Positions 11,088 through 22,453 of a DNA stretch of 64,000 nt are shown here, in pieces. The notes beneath the pieces are model-generated. The model was not told the DNA's origin, did not search any database, and saw only the letters and a list, made by a program, of their open reading frames with translations. The position numbers and the translations under genes were made by a program. Each line of letters begins with the position of its first letter. Within the stretch, counting starts at the first letter, position 1. Location: the NCBI GenBank assembly GCA_949152475.1, contig OX424561.1:1240001-1304000 (forward strand), in the 5' to 3' direction. The stretch is from Terebella lapidaria. Lineage: Eukaryota > Annelida > Polychaeta > Terebellida > Terebellidae.

Positions 11088-11743
11088 ATATAAACATGGT
11101 GAAGGTGAATGAACAGTTCCGCTTGCCAGAAGGCGACCAAAAAACTCAAATTTTATGGCGCTGTGGAAATAAATTTATTTTTGGCAATCTGTTCGAGTGA
11201 TCGGCACAGATTTAGTGTTGTTTTGCTCAGAAATGACTCGTCTTTCTCACAATAAATTGAGGTATGTGCTGTCAAGTGTTTTGTAGATGCTAGAGCCGTC
11301 ACAATTTTTGTCAGAACCCTCGTATCTAGGGCTAAGGATGTTGGACATTTCCACGCGGTATTTTCTGTTTTGCTTTTCAAACGCCATCAATGTCCACAAT
11401 ACTGCGCTTGCGTGAGACCTGCAAAATCTAGCTTCATTAAACTACATTGTACAGGCAAACATGAGTCAGAAATGTTGCCATACATGGAACTAGCCAGCTT
11501 GCTGTGTGATGAATTCAGTAAATGTGATATGATCTGGGTTTTTTTTCAGTCGATGAGACAGACTGTGACAATGATTCCAGAGAAACAGATGTGTGTGAAG
11601 TAGATCTTTGTCGATGTCTCAATCTTAGTGGATCTGTGAAGGGATTCGATCTTGTTCAACACCGGATCAGTCAGGATTTAGCTGTGTGACAGGCAGCAGA
11701 CACACATCACACGCCCTCAGTGTCACTCACACACACAGCCAGG
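11088..11743 (+). promoter_or_regulatory. Upstream region and probable 5' UTR of the GALNT7-like gene
   Basis: No upstream coding exon is needed because a start codon with a signal anchor follows. The last 60 bases are CA-rich. No TATA box can be assigned with confidence, and the transcription start is unknown. Confidence 0.35.
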
Positions 11744-14700
11744 ATGCGAGTGCGTCTGTCCCTCAAGTTTTTTGTCAAGAGCTTTATCGTGATTATCCTG
11801 CTGCTGTTCGTGTTGCCGTTGTTCTACTACCGTCTGGACTCAGAGGAAGACCGACAACTGCTTGAGCTGCGTAGGCGGGCCGACAGTGCTCGCAAAAACA
11901 TCGTCAAAAAGGTGAGATACAACGCCGAATATCATCGTGAAAATGGTGAGACACTGCGCACAAAAAAACATTGTTTTCAAGGTGCAATGTGTGATTGCCA
12001 GCTGCAAAACTTTCTAAAATAGAAAAAAAAACCAGTACATTGTGGAAATGATAGAAGCTTGTCATATTTTTTATTTGTGTGAAATGTTGGACAACAATCA
12101 AAACGTGCCTAGAACTGACAGTATGAACAAAGAAGGTGACGAGTGACCACGTAAGAAAACATGAAAAAAAACCGGTTTCAACTGAAATAAAGATCACCGT
12201 TGAAAAAGAACACCTAAGATACGAGCATGTTGGGTACAATAGAATTGCAAGAGTGGCCTGTATTACCACTGGCTATTGACACATTTCTGATAATTGGCTT
12301 TGTACGTAAATCTATGACAAATATCGGACTGTACCTGTAAGTTTGCTAGTTTAACTATGATCATGGACAGAAATTACTTTTGTCACCTTTGAAATCGATA
12401 GTTTCAAGCATGTGGCAGCTGTGGACTTGAACACAAATGGACATGATGGGCAAATCGTTCAAGAGCAATCGTGAGGACACAGCCATGACTTGTACAAGAA
12501 TGTGTTGAATATGCAAATCAATAATTGTGACCAGACTCTGGCAGTTTCAGCTTCTTGTTTCCTGCTAGAATCAATACAACAACTTGTCTTTAGTTGTCCA
12601 GCTGCAAGTTGTGTTTGAAAATTATTCATATCTTCTCAGCGCGAATTTATTGGATGAAAAATGTTGCTCCTTGAAACTGTAAATCTGAACAAATATATCT
12701 GGCACAAAAAAATGTAATGACTGCACTTGCTGTAGACTATTGAGTTTGGGTCTGCAACATTGCAACATTGTTCATGAAACTGATATATTTTCATATTACA
12801 AGTTTTGGTTGTTGAATTAATGCTGCGTAATAAATTCTCAGTACATTCAATTATCTAGAAGGTTTAGAAACTAAAGGTGAAAGTGACATCTCACGGAACT
12901 TTGCAATCTAAAGCAATATGTAGCTTGAAAGGTGCACACTAACAAATTTTCATGCCAAAATATCTTGTCAGTGATTCATCCACAAATCTTTCTGCTCCAA
13001 GGGGAAAACTATTGTTGGGGTTCATTCACTTTCTAATCTAATTCCATCGCCACAAGAGAAGTTATGTGTGCAGAGGGAAGTCAGGGTCTAGTGAGACATG
13101 TCAGAGGGGGCATTTTATTCTTTTAGTAACGCAAAGTTGTAAATGACAAGTTTTGTTTCTTTGTGTCCATCAGGACTTAGAGTTCCAGGAAAAACGGAGA
13201 GAAGATCGGCTGATCAACGAGAACAAGAATGTGATTCAGATGAACAAGTCTCCGTTGACGACCCGCTACAGCAAAGTGGGACTCAAGGTTAGTGACGGAA
13301 CAGGGACCGGGGGTCAGACCTTTGAAAATCCGCATGTGAACCGTGAAAACTGTTGATATCAGAAGGTGATTGATTCTTGATGAGAAAACTTCCTCCACAC
13401 CTGGTGATTACTCTGAGCATTCTGCATGTTCTGTAGGTTCCAGAAGGCCAGAGGATGGGACTCCCTCAGGTCGGGGATGATGTACCCTCCGCTGACAAAC
13501 AGTACGGGCCTCAACAGGAGCTGAAAACTGGGGTCCTCGGGAACTTTGAACCAACCGACTCGGCAGCCAGGACTGGCCCAGGTCAGATATGTAGATTGGA
13601 GTAGACAGATGTGTTGGGTTCATGGAGTAAGTTATTGTTTAACCACTCTCCCATCAACAGTACATGTATTTTGAGGTAGTCAATCAAGAAAAATGATCTT
13701 GAAATCATTATTGAATTTGAGTGATCATAGTATGCGAAGGACCAAAAATAAGAGAACTTTGCATGACAAACTAATCTGGTTTTGATGAAAGATTTAAGGA
13801 TAACATGTAGCTTTGTTTGATTGCCCAGGTGAGGGGGGTCAAGCTGTGTACACAAGCATGCAGGAGAAGACAGCAGCCGACCAATCAGTGCGCGAGTTTG
13901 GCTTCAACATGGTCGCCAGCGACAAGATCGCAATGGACCGGGCAATCCCCGACACTCGCATGGACGAGTGAGTTCTCTTTCCAAACCTGTGTATTGTGAT
14001 TTCATATATGTCTTTGTTGTGTTGGAGGAACGTTAGGGGTCAAACTACACCCATTGACCTACAAGAGTAGAACTTGTTCATCTTTTCATCTGTAAAGAGT
14101 AAATCTTGGCTCACAAACTCGACTGATCTCTTGTGCCAAACCCAGGTGTAGGTACTGGCAGTATCCAGAGAAGCTGCCGACCGCGAGTGTGATAATCGTG
14201 TTTCACAATGAGGGCTGGTCCACGCTGATGCGGACTGTGCACAGTGTGATCAACATGAGTCCGCCACACCTGCTTCACGAGATCGTCATGGTCGACGATT
14301 TCAGCAGCAAAGGTACCAAACTCAAATGCCACAGTTATAGTAGTAGGAATATGCTCAGTTGGTTTACAGTGCAAGATGATGCAAGAAAGGTATATAAACT
14401 GGATTGGAAATGCATGTTGTTTGCGATAGTTTCATTCATTTACTGAGTATAAGCCAGGTGGCCAGCTCGGCGAGTTGTGGAATCAGACTGACCATGTTCT
14501 GTGTCTTGTAGAGCACCTGAAGGGCCGACTCGAGGAGTACCTCAAACAGTTCAATGGCAAGGTCAAGCTGTTCCGGAACGAGGAGCGGAAGGGACTGATC
14601 ATGACACGGACACTTGGAGCCAAGTATTCCACGGGTGATGTGATTCTGTTTCTAGACGCCCACTGTGAGTGCAACAAGAACTGGCTTCCTCCACTCCTCG

Positions 14701-17700
14701 CCCGTATCGCTTACGATAGGTCAGTGGTAAAGATCACTTGGACGAAGTGACAGTAATTATCCTGTGGTGTTTGTGCAGGAGTCGTATATCAATAATAATA
14801 ATAATAATAATAATAATGCACACATTATCAAAGCACTTGGTAATGAAGGAAGCAGTGTTTGATTCAACTAACACTGATCAAACTCCTTTATTTGCTGACA
14901 CTAGGACGATCATGGCTGTTCCAACGATTGATGGTATTGATTGGAACACATTCAGCATTCATTCCGTATATGCCCCCGGGTCACACTACCGTGGTATCTT
15001 TGAGTGGGGCTTTCTCTACAAGGAAAGCTCTGTTCCCAAACGTGAACAAGACAAACGTCAACACAAGAGTGAACCTTACTGGTCAGTGGAATAAATAAAT
15101 GGCAAGATTTGCTGTTATATGAGCAATATAGTGCAAATTACATTGATATATATGAAATCGTATATATACGAGAAGTCCATGACTTCATGTCCGTATTAGT
15201 AATTCCTGAATTTTGTCAAGAATATACATGAGTGAAGTCTGTCATGTTAAGGTCACCGACACATGCTGGTGGCTTGTTCGCGATGGACCGGAAGTATTTC
15301 TTTGAGCTGGGAGCCTATGATCCAGGACTTCAGATCTGGGGAGGAGAAAACTTTGAACTATCTTTCAAGGTCAGTGCGATATTTAACGAATCATACATTA
15401 TCTAACCCAACAGTAGTGGTGTTTTATTGACATATCAATAAAGTCATGGATGTTGTATGTGTGATCGGAATTGTTTTCCCGTACCAGATCTGGCAATGTG
15501 GAGGCAGTATTGAGTGGGTTCCATGCTCTCGTGTCGCTCACGTTTATAGGAACTCGATGCCCTACGGCTTCGGGAACATCAACCCCAAAATACCTATCAT
15601 CCTGCTGGTGAGTATGGCACAACTGCCCTAAATGGGGTACAGCAAACAGATATTGTTGGAAGTTCATAAGTTTAAAGTATTACCTTGTGGACTTAGCATT
15701 GATGCAGTAGGCATGAAGGTGTATCATGTCTTTGACCAGGTCATTTAACATCTCCTGACTATTTCATCTATTCCCAGAATTACATGCGAGTCGTGGAGGT
15801 GTGGCTGGATGACGAGTTCAAGGAGTATTTCTACACTCGGGAGCCGACGATACGTGGCTATCCAATAGGCAATATCTCGGCCCAGCTTGAGTTCAAACGC
15901 TCACACAACTGCAAGAGCTTCAAGTGGTTCATGGAGAATATCGCGTATGAAGTGACGGAGCGATTTCCGTATCCACCGCCAAACATTGGCTGGGGTGAGG
16001 TTAGTGCTCAGCTGTCTGCAGATCTGTGTGGAGATAAGTAAACCACATGTGGACTTGTAGACTTAAGTGTCATACTTTCACTTCTGTAACAAACACTTTT
16101 GAGTCATCGATACTCGATATTCGAAAAAGAGGCTAGATTCGTTTGTCATTTGGATATTAGATGAGGGAATACTCTAAATCTAACCAAGAAATGACTATTC
16201 CAGCTAGCTTGAAGATTTCTCTATCTCCCTGGTGCACACAGATCAAGCTGAAGCACGGCTCTCAGTGTTGGGATACAATGGGTAACAACAGACCAGGTGC
16301 TAACGGAGCCTTCGGAGTCAGCCACTGTCACCACATGGGGGGCAACCAGGTAACTATAGCAACCAACAGTCTCAGGCATGCCAAATATATGTACCCTGTA
16401 TATTCTCTGCATAAATATTGTATATTATATGTAAATATACAATATACAAGGGTTGTATTGGACCAGATTCTCCCTCGCTCATCACAGCAAATAACAATCC
16501 TCTACATTAATGACACCATCAACTACTTGAAAATGCATGCTACACAGATACAGTTGTTTGATATGTTCCTCAAACTTGCAAAAATACCACAAAATTAACT
16601 TTGCGTCTCTGTATTGATTGCATTTGATAGCACGTAAGTAATATTTAGCCATCAAGTTTGCAGTCTCTGCTTGCAGGTTTATTCCATTAGCCAAGATCTA
16701 CTGTTCTTCTACACTCACACACCATACACCCCTAAGTCACACACCATACACTCCTAAGTCACACACCATACACTCCTAAGTCACACACCATACACTCCTA
16801 AGTCACACACCATACACTCCTAAGTCACACACCATACACCCCTAAGTCACACACCATACACTCCTAAGTCACACACCATACACTCCTAAGTCACACACCA
16901 TACACTCCTGTCACACACCATACACTCCTAAGTCACACACCATACACCCCTAAGTCACACACCATACACTCCTAAGTCACACACCATACACTCCTAAGTC
17001 ACACACCATACACTCCTAAGTCACACACCATACACCCCTAAGTCACACACCATACACTCCTAAGTCACACACCATACACTCCTAAGTCACACACCATACA
17101 CTCCTGTCACACACCATACACTCCTAAGTCACACACCATACACCCCTAAGTCACACACCATACACTCCTAAGTCACACACCATACACTCCTAAGTCACAC
17201 ACCATACACTCCTAAGTCACACACCATACACCCCTAAGTCACACACCATACACTCCTAAGTCACACACCATACACTCCTAAGTCACACACCATACACTCC
17301 TAAGTCACACATCATACACCCCTAAGTCACACACCATACACTCCTAAGTCACACACCATACACCCCTAAGTCACACACCATACACTCCTAAGTCACACAC
17401 CATACACTCCTAAGTCACACACCATACACTCCTGTCACACACCATACACCCCTAAGTCACACACCATACACCCCTAAGTCACACACCATACACTCCTCAG
17501 TCACACACCATACACTCCTAAGTCACACACCATACACTCCTAAGTCACACACCATACACTCCTAAGTCACACACCTAAGTCACACACCATACACTCCTAA
17601 GTCACACACCATACACTCCTAAGTCACACACCATACACCCCTAAGTCACACACCATACACTCCTAAGTCACACACCATACACTCCTAAGTCACACATCAT

Positions 17701-18647
17701 ACACTCCTAAGTCACACACCATACACTCCTAAGTCACACACCATACACTCCTAAGTCTCCTGGTACTTTGGTTTCCCCATTTTCCCAGCTGAAAACCTCA
17801 AATTCAGGAAATGGTTTACTTCCCCAAGATGATAGAACATTTTGCACTAGATTCCTATTACTGTAAAACAACTAATTTTTGCTGCTAATTTGGCAGAGAT
17901 TTTATTTGGTGGTTTCAAAACTACATATATTTCTTATCATATGTCTAGTTAATTTGGCGGATGATTCAATTTAAATAAATGGTCCGCCAAAATTAGTCGT
18001 TTTACAGTACTGCCTGTAGCTTAGCTTTTGATGCACAACTAAGTAAGGTGGTATACTGTGGCAAGTTAGTGTGTGTAATTTTGGAGGCAGTTAATACTTT
18101 TTGTAATCTTTTATAAATATATTTTTACAGTACCAGTATTAATGTAATATAGTTGTGAATACACCCGACACTCCAATACGGTGCACGATGCAGCCTGGTT
18201 CTGCTGTAAAGTGAACTGACGCAATGTTGTGTCACAGTTATTCAGACTGAATGTAGAGGGACAGATGGCAGTGGGTGAGTGGTGCGTTGACCTCAAGGGA
18301 GATATCGTTACGATGGTCAACTGTGGCATCAAGCCGAGTGGACCCTGGGAATACCGCAAGGTTTGTGACTGCAGCAAACTGATTGCCATTTTTCGCTTGA
18401 GTATGTGTGTGCAGTGAATTCAGTGGTGTCGGCTGAAAGAATCCAGTTTGAATTCTGTGACTTCTATGTTGCTATGGTTACAAGTGTTGTCTGTATTTCT
18501 CTACAGGACGTATTACAGATCCGACACCGGACGAAGGGCACGTGCGTGGAGGCGACCGGTGGCAGCAAGCTCGCACTGCGGACGTGTAACCTTGACAACA
18601 AGCAGCAACTGTGGGAGATCAATGAAATACGCACGTGGCAATCTTGA
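11744..18647 (+). CDS. GALNT7: Polypeptide N-acetylgalactosaminyltransferase 7-like, 13 exons
   Basis: Type II Golgi enzyme that transfers GalNAc from UDP-GalNAc to Ser/Thr; GALNT7 family members act as follow-on enzymes on already glycosylated peptides. Coding exons: 11744-11911, 13174-13287, 13437-13581, 13829-13967, 14146-14312, 14512-14719, 14905-15081, 15252-15369, 15488-15607, 15778-15999, 16242-16349, 18238-18360, 18507-18647; all use GT-AG and phases agree, giving 649 residues (human GALNT7 is about 657). Residues about 13-30 form the membrane anchor. Catalytic landmarks are [24 protein letters not shown], the metal-binding DAH of [36 protein letters not shown] and WGGENFE. A C-terminal ricin-type lectin domain has CWDTMG and [15 protein letters not shown] and the EPY-SPTHAGG stretch favour GALNT7 over other paralogues. 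The ATG at 11744 is the first in frame. Confidence 0.93.
14791..14817. repeat. AAT trinucleotide microsatellite
   Basis: About nine AAT units in the sixth intron of the GALNT7-like gene. Confidence 0.9.
16711..17757. repeat. 22-bp minisatellite with higher-order structure
   Basis: About 47 tandem units of ACACACCATACACTCCTAAG plus TC, in the eleventh intron of the GALNT7-like gene. Variants are CCCC instead of CTCC, and a 19-base unit lacking AAG. In the left half the variants recur in a nine-unit order, so blocks rather than single units were amplified. Units are otherwise nearly identical, which points to recent growth. Confidence 0.95.
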
Positions 18648-19233
18648 TACATCACGTCACTTGTTGACTGTGTCCTCATAATCATCCAGTATCTCGTTGT
18701 CTTAAGGTTATCCTCAACTAACTAGATTCAACTGGGAAATGTCAAGTGTCTGTCCATGAGGTCATGTTACTGTAAATCAACAATGGTTACTTAACATTCA
18801 TTCTGTACTGGTATATCATATTGCATGTACTATCAACCTATCATCCATTAATGTGTACAGTCTCATTCATGTCTAGGTATATGTGTGTGTGCATACAGTA
18901 TTTATTTGTGGGAAACGTTGAAGTTGTAAATATTTGGCTTAAAGTCGGTTTTCTTCGGGTGAGATGTTTGGACGGCGTTGTGTTGTAACTCACAGGATAC
19001 TTAGCTAGGTATAGCTCACAGCAGTGAAGTAATTAGTCTTATGCAAAGTCTTTGAAACCACCCAGAGTTAATATTACTCCAAGTAATTAGACACAAGATA
19101 GCGTTTCATTGCAACTGGAATATTACATATAAATACTTTTGTCTTGTTCTATTCCGTGGTCTTTATACAATGAAACAGAACAAGTTAAATCTTGTTGGTA
19201 GCCCTCATGGTAAGGGAACATGCTAAATATTTT
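18648..19233 (+). other. Probable 3' UTR of the GALNT7-like gene
   Basis: Follows the stop codon with no further coding signal. No AATAAA lies in this stretch. The first good one on this strand is at 20893-20898, after the Helentron-like copy, so the transcript may end there or use a variant signal. Confidence 0.4.
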
Positions 19234-20367
19234 TAGGTTACCGGACCTTTGGTCGGATAACCTATTGCCATGGTGTTGTGTCCATCGTCGTCTGTCAACA
19301 TTAATATCTTTAAAGTTTACGATCGAATCTTCCCGAAATTTTGCACAAAAATGCCTAAAAATATTTCGAGAGGGAGGTATTTTTTAGTTTTTTGATTTTC
19401 GCATTTTTTCCAAAATGGCGGCCATTTTTGTCGAAAAATGGCCAATTTTGAATTTTGGCAGCCATTTTCTCAAAAACTCTGATCAGTTTTGAGATTTTTG
19501 TTTCAAAAGATTCCCCTTATGTACCTTTATGATGTGTATAAGTTTTGTTGCCCTTGATCGCTGGTCTCCGTGTGGTGGCCGTTTTGAATTTTTGAACAGT
19601 CGGCATAAAAAAGTTTTTCGCCCCAAATCGCATTACTATCCATTTTGGGCCATTTCTAGGCAAAAAAATTTTTTCACTTTTCGAAAAAAATTTGGGACTT
19701 TTTTTGGGCCATTTTGAATTTTTGACGGGGTCATTTCATTTTGGGTTATTTCTAGACAAAAAATTTTTTTTCACCCTTTGAAAAAAAATTTGGACTTTTT
19801 TCCTTCATAATGGGACTGTACGCATAGAACGCTTGAAGATAGAGCTTAAAATTGGCACTTTCAAATGGGAAGTCATATTTGGCGATTTGTGTGGCGACCT
19901 TGAATTTGACCTTCAATGACCTTGAAAGGTCAAAACAGCCATTTTGGGGTCGAAAACATGCCCAGATTTGCCTCTATAGATGAAATGCTTGCAGATAGAG
20001 CTTATGTTTGCATTATGAACATATAGGCAGACATATATGGCACAACTAATGATGACCTTGAATTTGACGTCAGATGACCTCGAGTGCCAAATGTCTTGAC
20101 TCGGAATGTGTAAATTGACCTGAGCGGCCTAAGCGATTCCACCCAGATATATCTTTGTATTATGAACATATAGAATATCAAATGCCGCACACATACATGT
20201 AGTGGTGACATCGAAGTTCACAGGGATGACCTTGATTGGTGAATCTCAAGGTCATATGTTCGCACTGCGAACCGTGATTGGTACATTTCAAGGTCTGTTA
20301 CCTGCCAATGCTGCCATGGCCAAACCAAAATTGTCCGGTAACCTATCTTAGTCTTTGGGCTAATTTT
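19234..20367 (+). mobile_element. Helentron/HINE-like non-autonomous element (copy 1)
   Basis: The left end AGGTTACCGGACC folds with GGTCGGATAACCT. Near the right end the inverted counterpart GTCCGGTAACCT is followed by a short hairpin TTAGTCTTTGGGCTAA and T residues. Subterminal inverted repeats with a 3' hairpin and no target duplication are the hallmarks described for Helentron-derived elements. The body contains AT-rich blocks and repeats of TGACCTTGAATTTGACCTT. There is no replicase or helicase frame. Confidence 0.6.
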
Positions 20368-20936
20368 CTATTTTGTGCCGTATATGTGTAAGTTTGCCTA
20401 GATGTTCAGCAAATCAAAATACAATCATCATATAGTATTTTTTTCTAAGTGATAAAGTTTGTGTATTGGTTTAGACTTGTGCTCATGTAAGTGGAACAGC
20501 TATGAGTGTGCAATACATGTATGTCACTGGTAAGGGACTACCCATGGTATGTGCTATCGACTAATGATACAATTCGTGAGTCATCATTGTTTATGATAGT
20601 GTTATTTGTTATGTTTTCAAGTTACTGTTTGTTTGGGGGCGTTAACGGTGAATATTTGATTTTGCATGCTTCTGTATCTTGGAAATATCAAAGGTAACTA
20701 TCAAGCTGTGTTCTACCATAGTGATGAATCAAAGACATTTTGTATCCATGTAGATTTTGTGAAGTGCAGAACAAGTAGCTTACTGGTGTGGAATATTGAT
20801 GTAACAAAATATTGGCGTGTCTCAAATTATCGTATGTGGAATTTGTTGGTGACAGAATAACTGCATTTATGATATACATATTACAAAATCTGAATAAATT
20901 ATTTTTCACAACATAACATATAAATGTAGCTATGTA
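20368..20936. other. Unassigned spacer with a candidate poly(A) signal
   Basis: No coding region is recognised. AATAAA at 20893-20898 on the plus strand could serve the GALNT7-like gene. Confidence 0.35.
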
Positions 20937-21825
20937 CACGGTGGTTAGGCGTTACGCGTTATTCAGGGAGTGCCGCGTAAAATCGTGAGTATTACGCGTT
21001 ATTCGTGAGGAAATTGCACAGGAAATGACATAGTTCCCTACTTCAAATGAGGTGAGTTCGTGAAAAAGTTCATTTTCTTTCTAAAATTTTGTTTCCACGG
21101 AACATCCCAATGAGCAAACATCACGTATGATACTATGAATTACTTGCATACATCGTTATATTTACGAAAATGGACACACAGTTCGTGACAAACACCAGCA
21201 CGCTTGCGACTTGTTTGTGAAATATCATGGGCTATCAATTGAAACCAAAAAAGTACACGTTGGTAAATCATAGAAAGCTCGCAGAAATCTTTCTTTATTG
21301 TTACACCATGCAACCAGTTGTTTTAATCGACTATTTTATGAAATGAGAAGCTTTTTATGGTTTACGCATATCAGCCTGAGGGAGAAAATCTACACACGCG
21401 TTACAGCATGAGGAAACATGTGAGCGTTGTCGGGGATGGTCGAGGTGGCAATGCATACATAGATATTTTTAAAGTAAGATTCAAGGCTGCACATGTTCCA
21501 AGTACTGACGATACTTCTCAATTATCATTATCCTCCATATGTTCCTCCCAATCTTCATAAATCTGAAATTGACAATACTAAGAGCTTTTCGAGTCTTTTA
21601 CACAGAAGCTCACCAAGTGAAAACATTATCCCTTGAACTTGAATTTATCCCATCAATTGAGCAGTAAAACTGGAGAAAAATTCGCATTAAAAAAAGAAAT
21701 ATCCCAACCTCAACAAAATATTTACTCATGCACATACGCGTAATGCCCTTTCCTCACGAATAACGCATAATACTCATGATTTTACGGGGCACTCCCTGAA
21801 TAACGCGTAATGCCTAGCCACCGTG
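20937..21825. mobile_element. Transib-like non-autonomous transposon
   Basis: Inverted ends of about 75 bp begin CACGGTGGTTAGGCGTTACG on the left and CACGGTGGCTAGGCATTACG on the right (read inward). They share TTATTCAGGGAGTGCC. An exact 5-bp direct repeat ATGTA flanks it at 20932-20936 and 21826-21830. Termini of the form CAC-R-GTG with 5-bp duplications are those of Transib/RAG-type transposons and resemble the heptamer of V(D)J signal sequences. The 889-bp interior has no transposase-like frame. Confidence 0.65.
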
Positions 21826-21869
21826 ATGTAAGAATGAAATAAAAAAACATTACGTGTGAATCACGAAGC

Positions 21870-22196
21870 TATGGAACGCCGGTACAACATGCGAGAAGTG
21901 ACATGCAAGAAGTGACAAGCAACATGCGAGAAGTGACAAGTGAGAAGCGACATGCGTTCTGCAAACTGACCGTATTAAACCATGGGTTAATATGAAAAAA
22001 TTTGTAGGATATTCAAGTTGCATTTTGTTCCACGCAAGTCGCAGTTTGTAAAAACTTAACTCGCAGTTTCAGTTTATAGCTCGCAGGTCGCATGTCGCAG
22101 TTTTATAGGCCAACTCGCAGGTCACATGTTCATGTAGGCAATATTTCTCGCTTCTCGCATGTCACTTCTCGCATGTCGCACCAGCTTTCCATATGA
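21870..22196. repeat. Foldback built of GCGAGAAGTGACATGC words
   Basis: The left arm has three or four tandem copies of GACATGCGAGAAGTGACA. The right arm (about 22145-22190) is their reverse complement. The middle repeats CTCGCAGGTCGCATG. It looks like a short inverted-repeat element or foldback. No clear target duplication was found. Confidence 0.6.
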
Positions 22197-22453
22197 AGCA
22201 GAATGAAACTTGAACAATTTATTTCAGCATATTTTCAACAAAAAGAAATGCCAATTTACTTTGATACATAATTATAAATATAACGACTTACATGTACAAT
22301 TTGAGGAAAGTATCAACAAACTCAAATCCTCATAAACAGTAATTCATGACCATTACATTTGATGAACAAACATGAATGGAACTTGACGTGATTATATACA
22401 AGAAGAGTTACACTTGGAGATGAATTGAATGGCGCGTAATGTGGAGAAGCGAG

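Noticed and set aside
11720-11743. Upstream start of the GALNT7-like protein
   Set aside because: The extension begins with GTG, not ATG, and adds nothing conserved. ATG at 11744 is followed directly by the membrane anchor.
16711-17757. CRISPR-like array
   Set aside because: Units are contiguous with no unique spacers and lie in an animal intron. It is a minisatellite. The same applies to 59940-60785 and 62715-64000.
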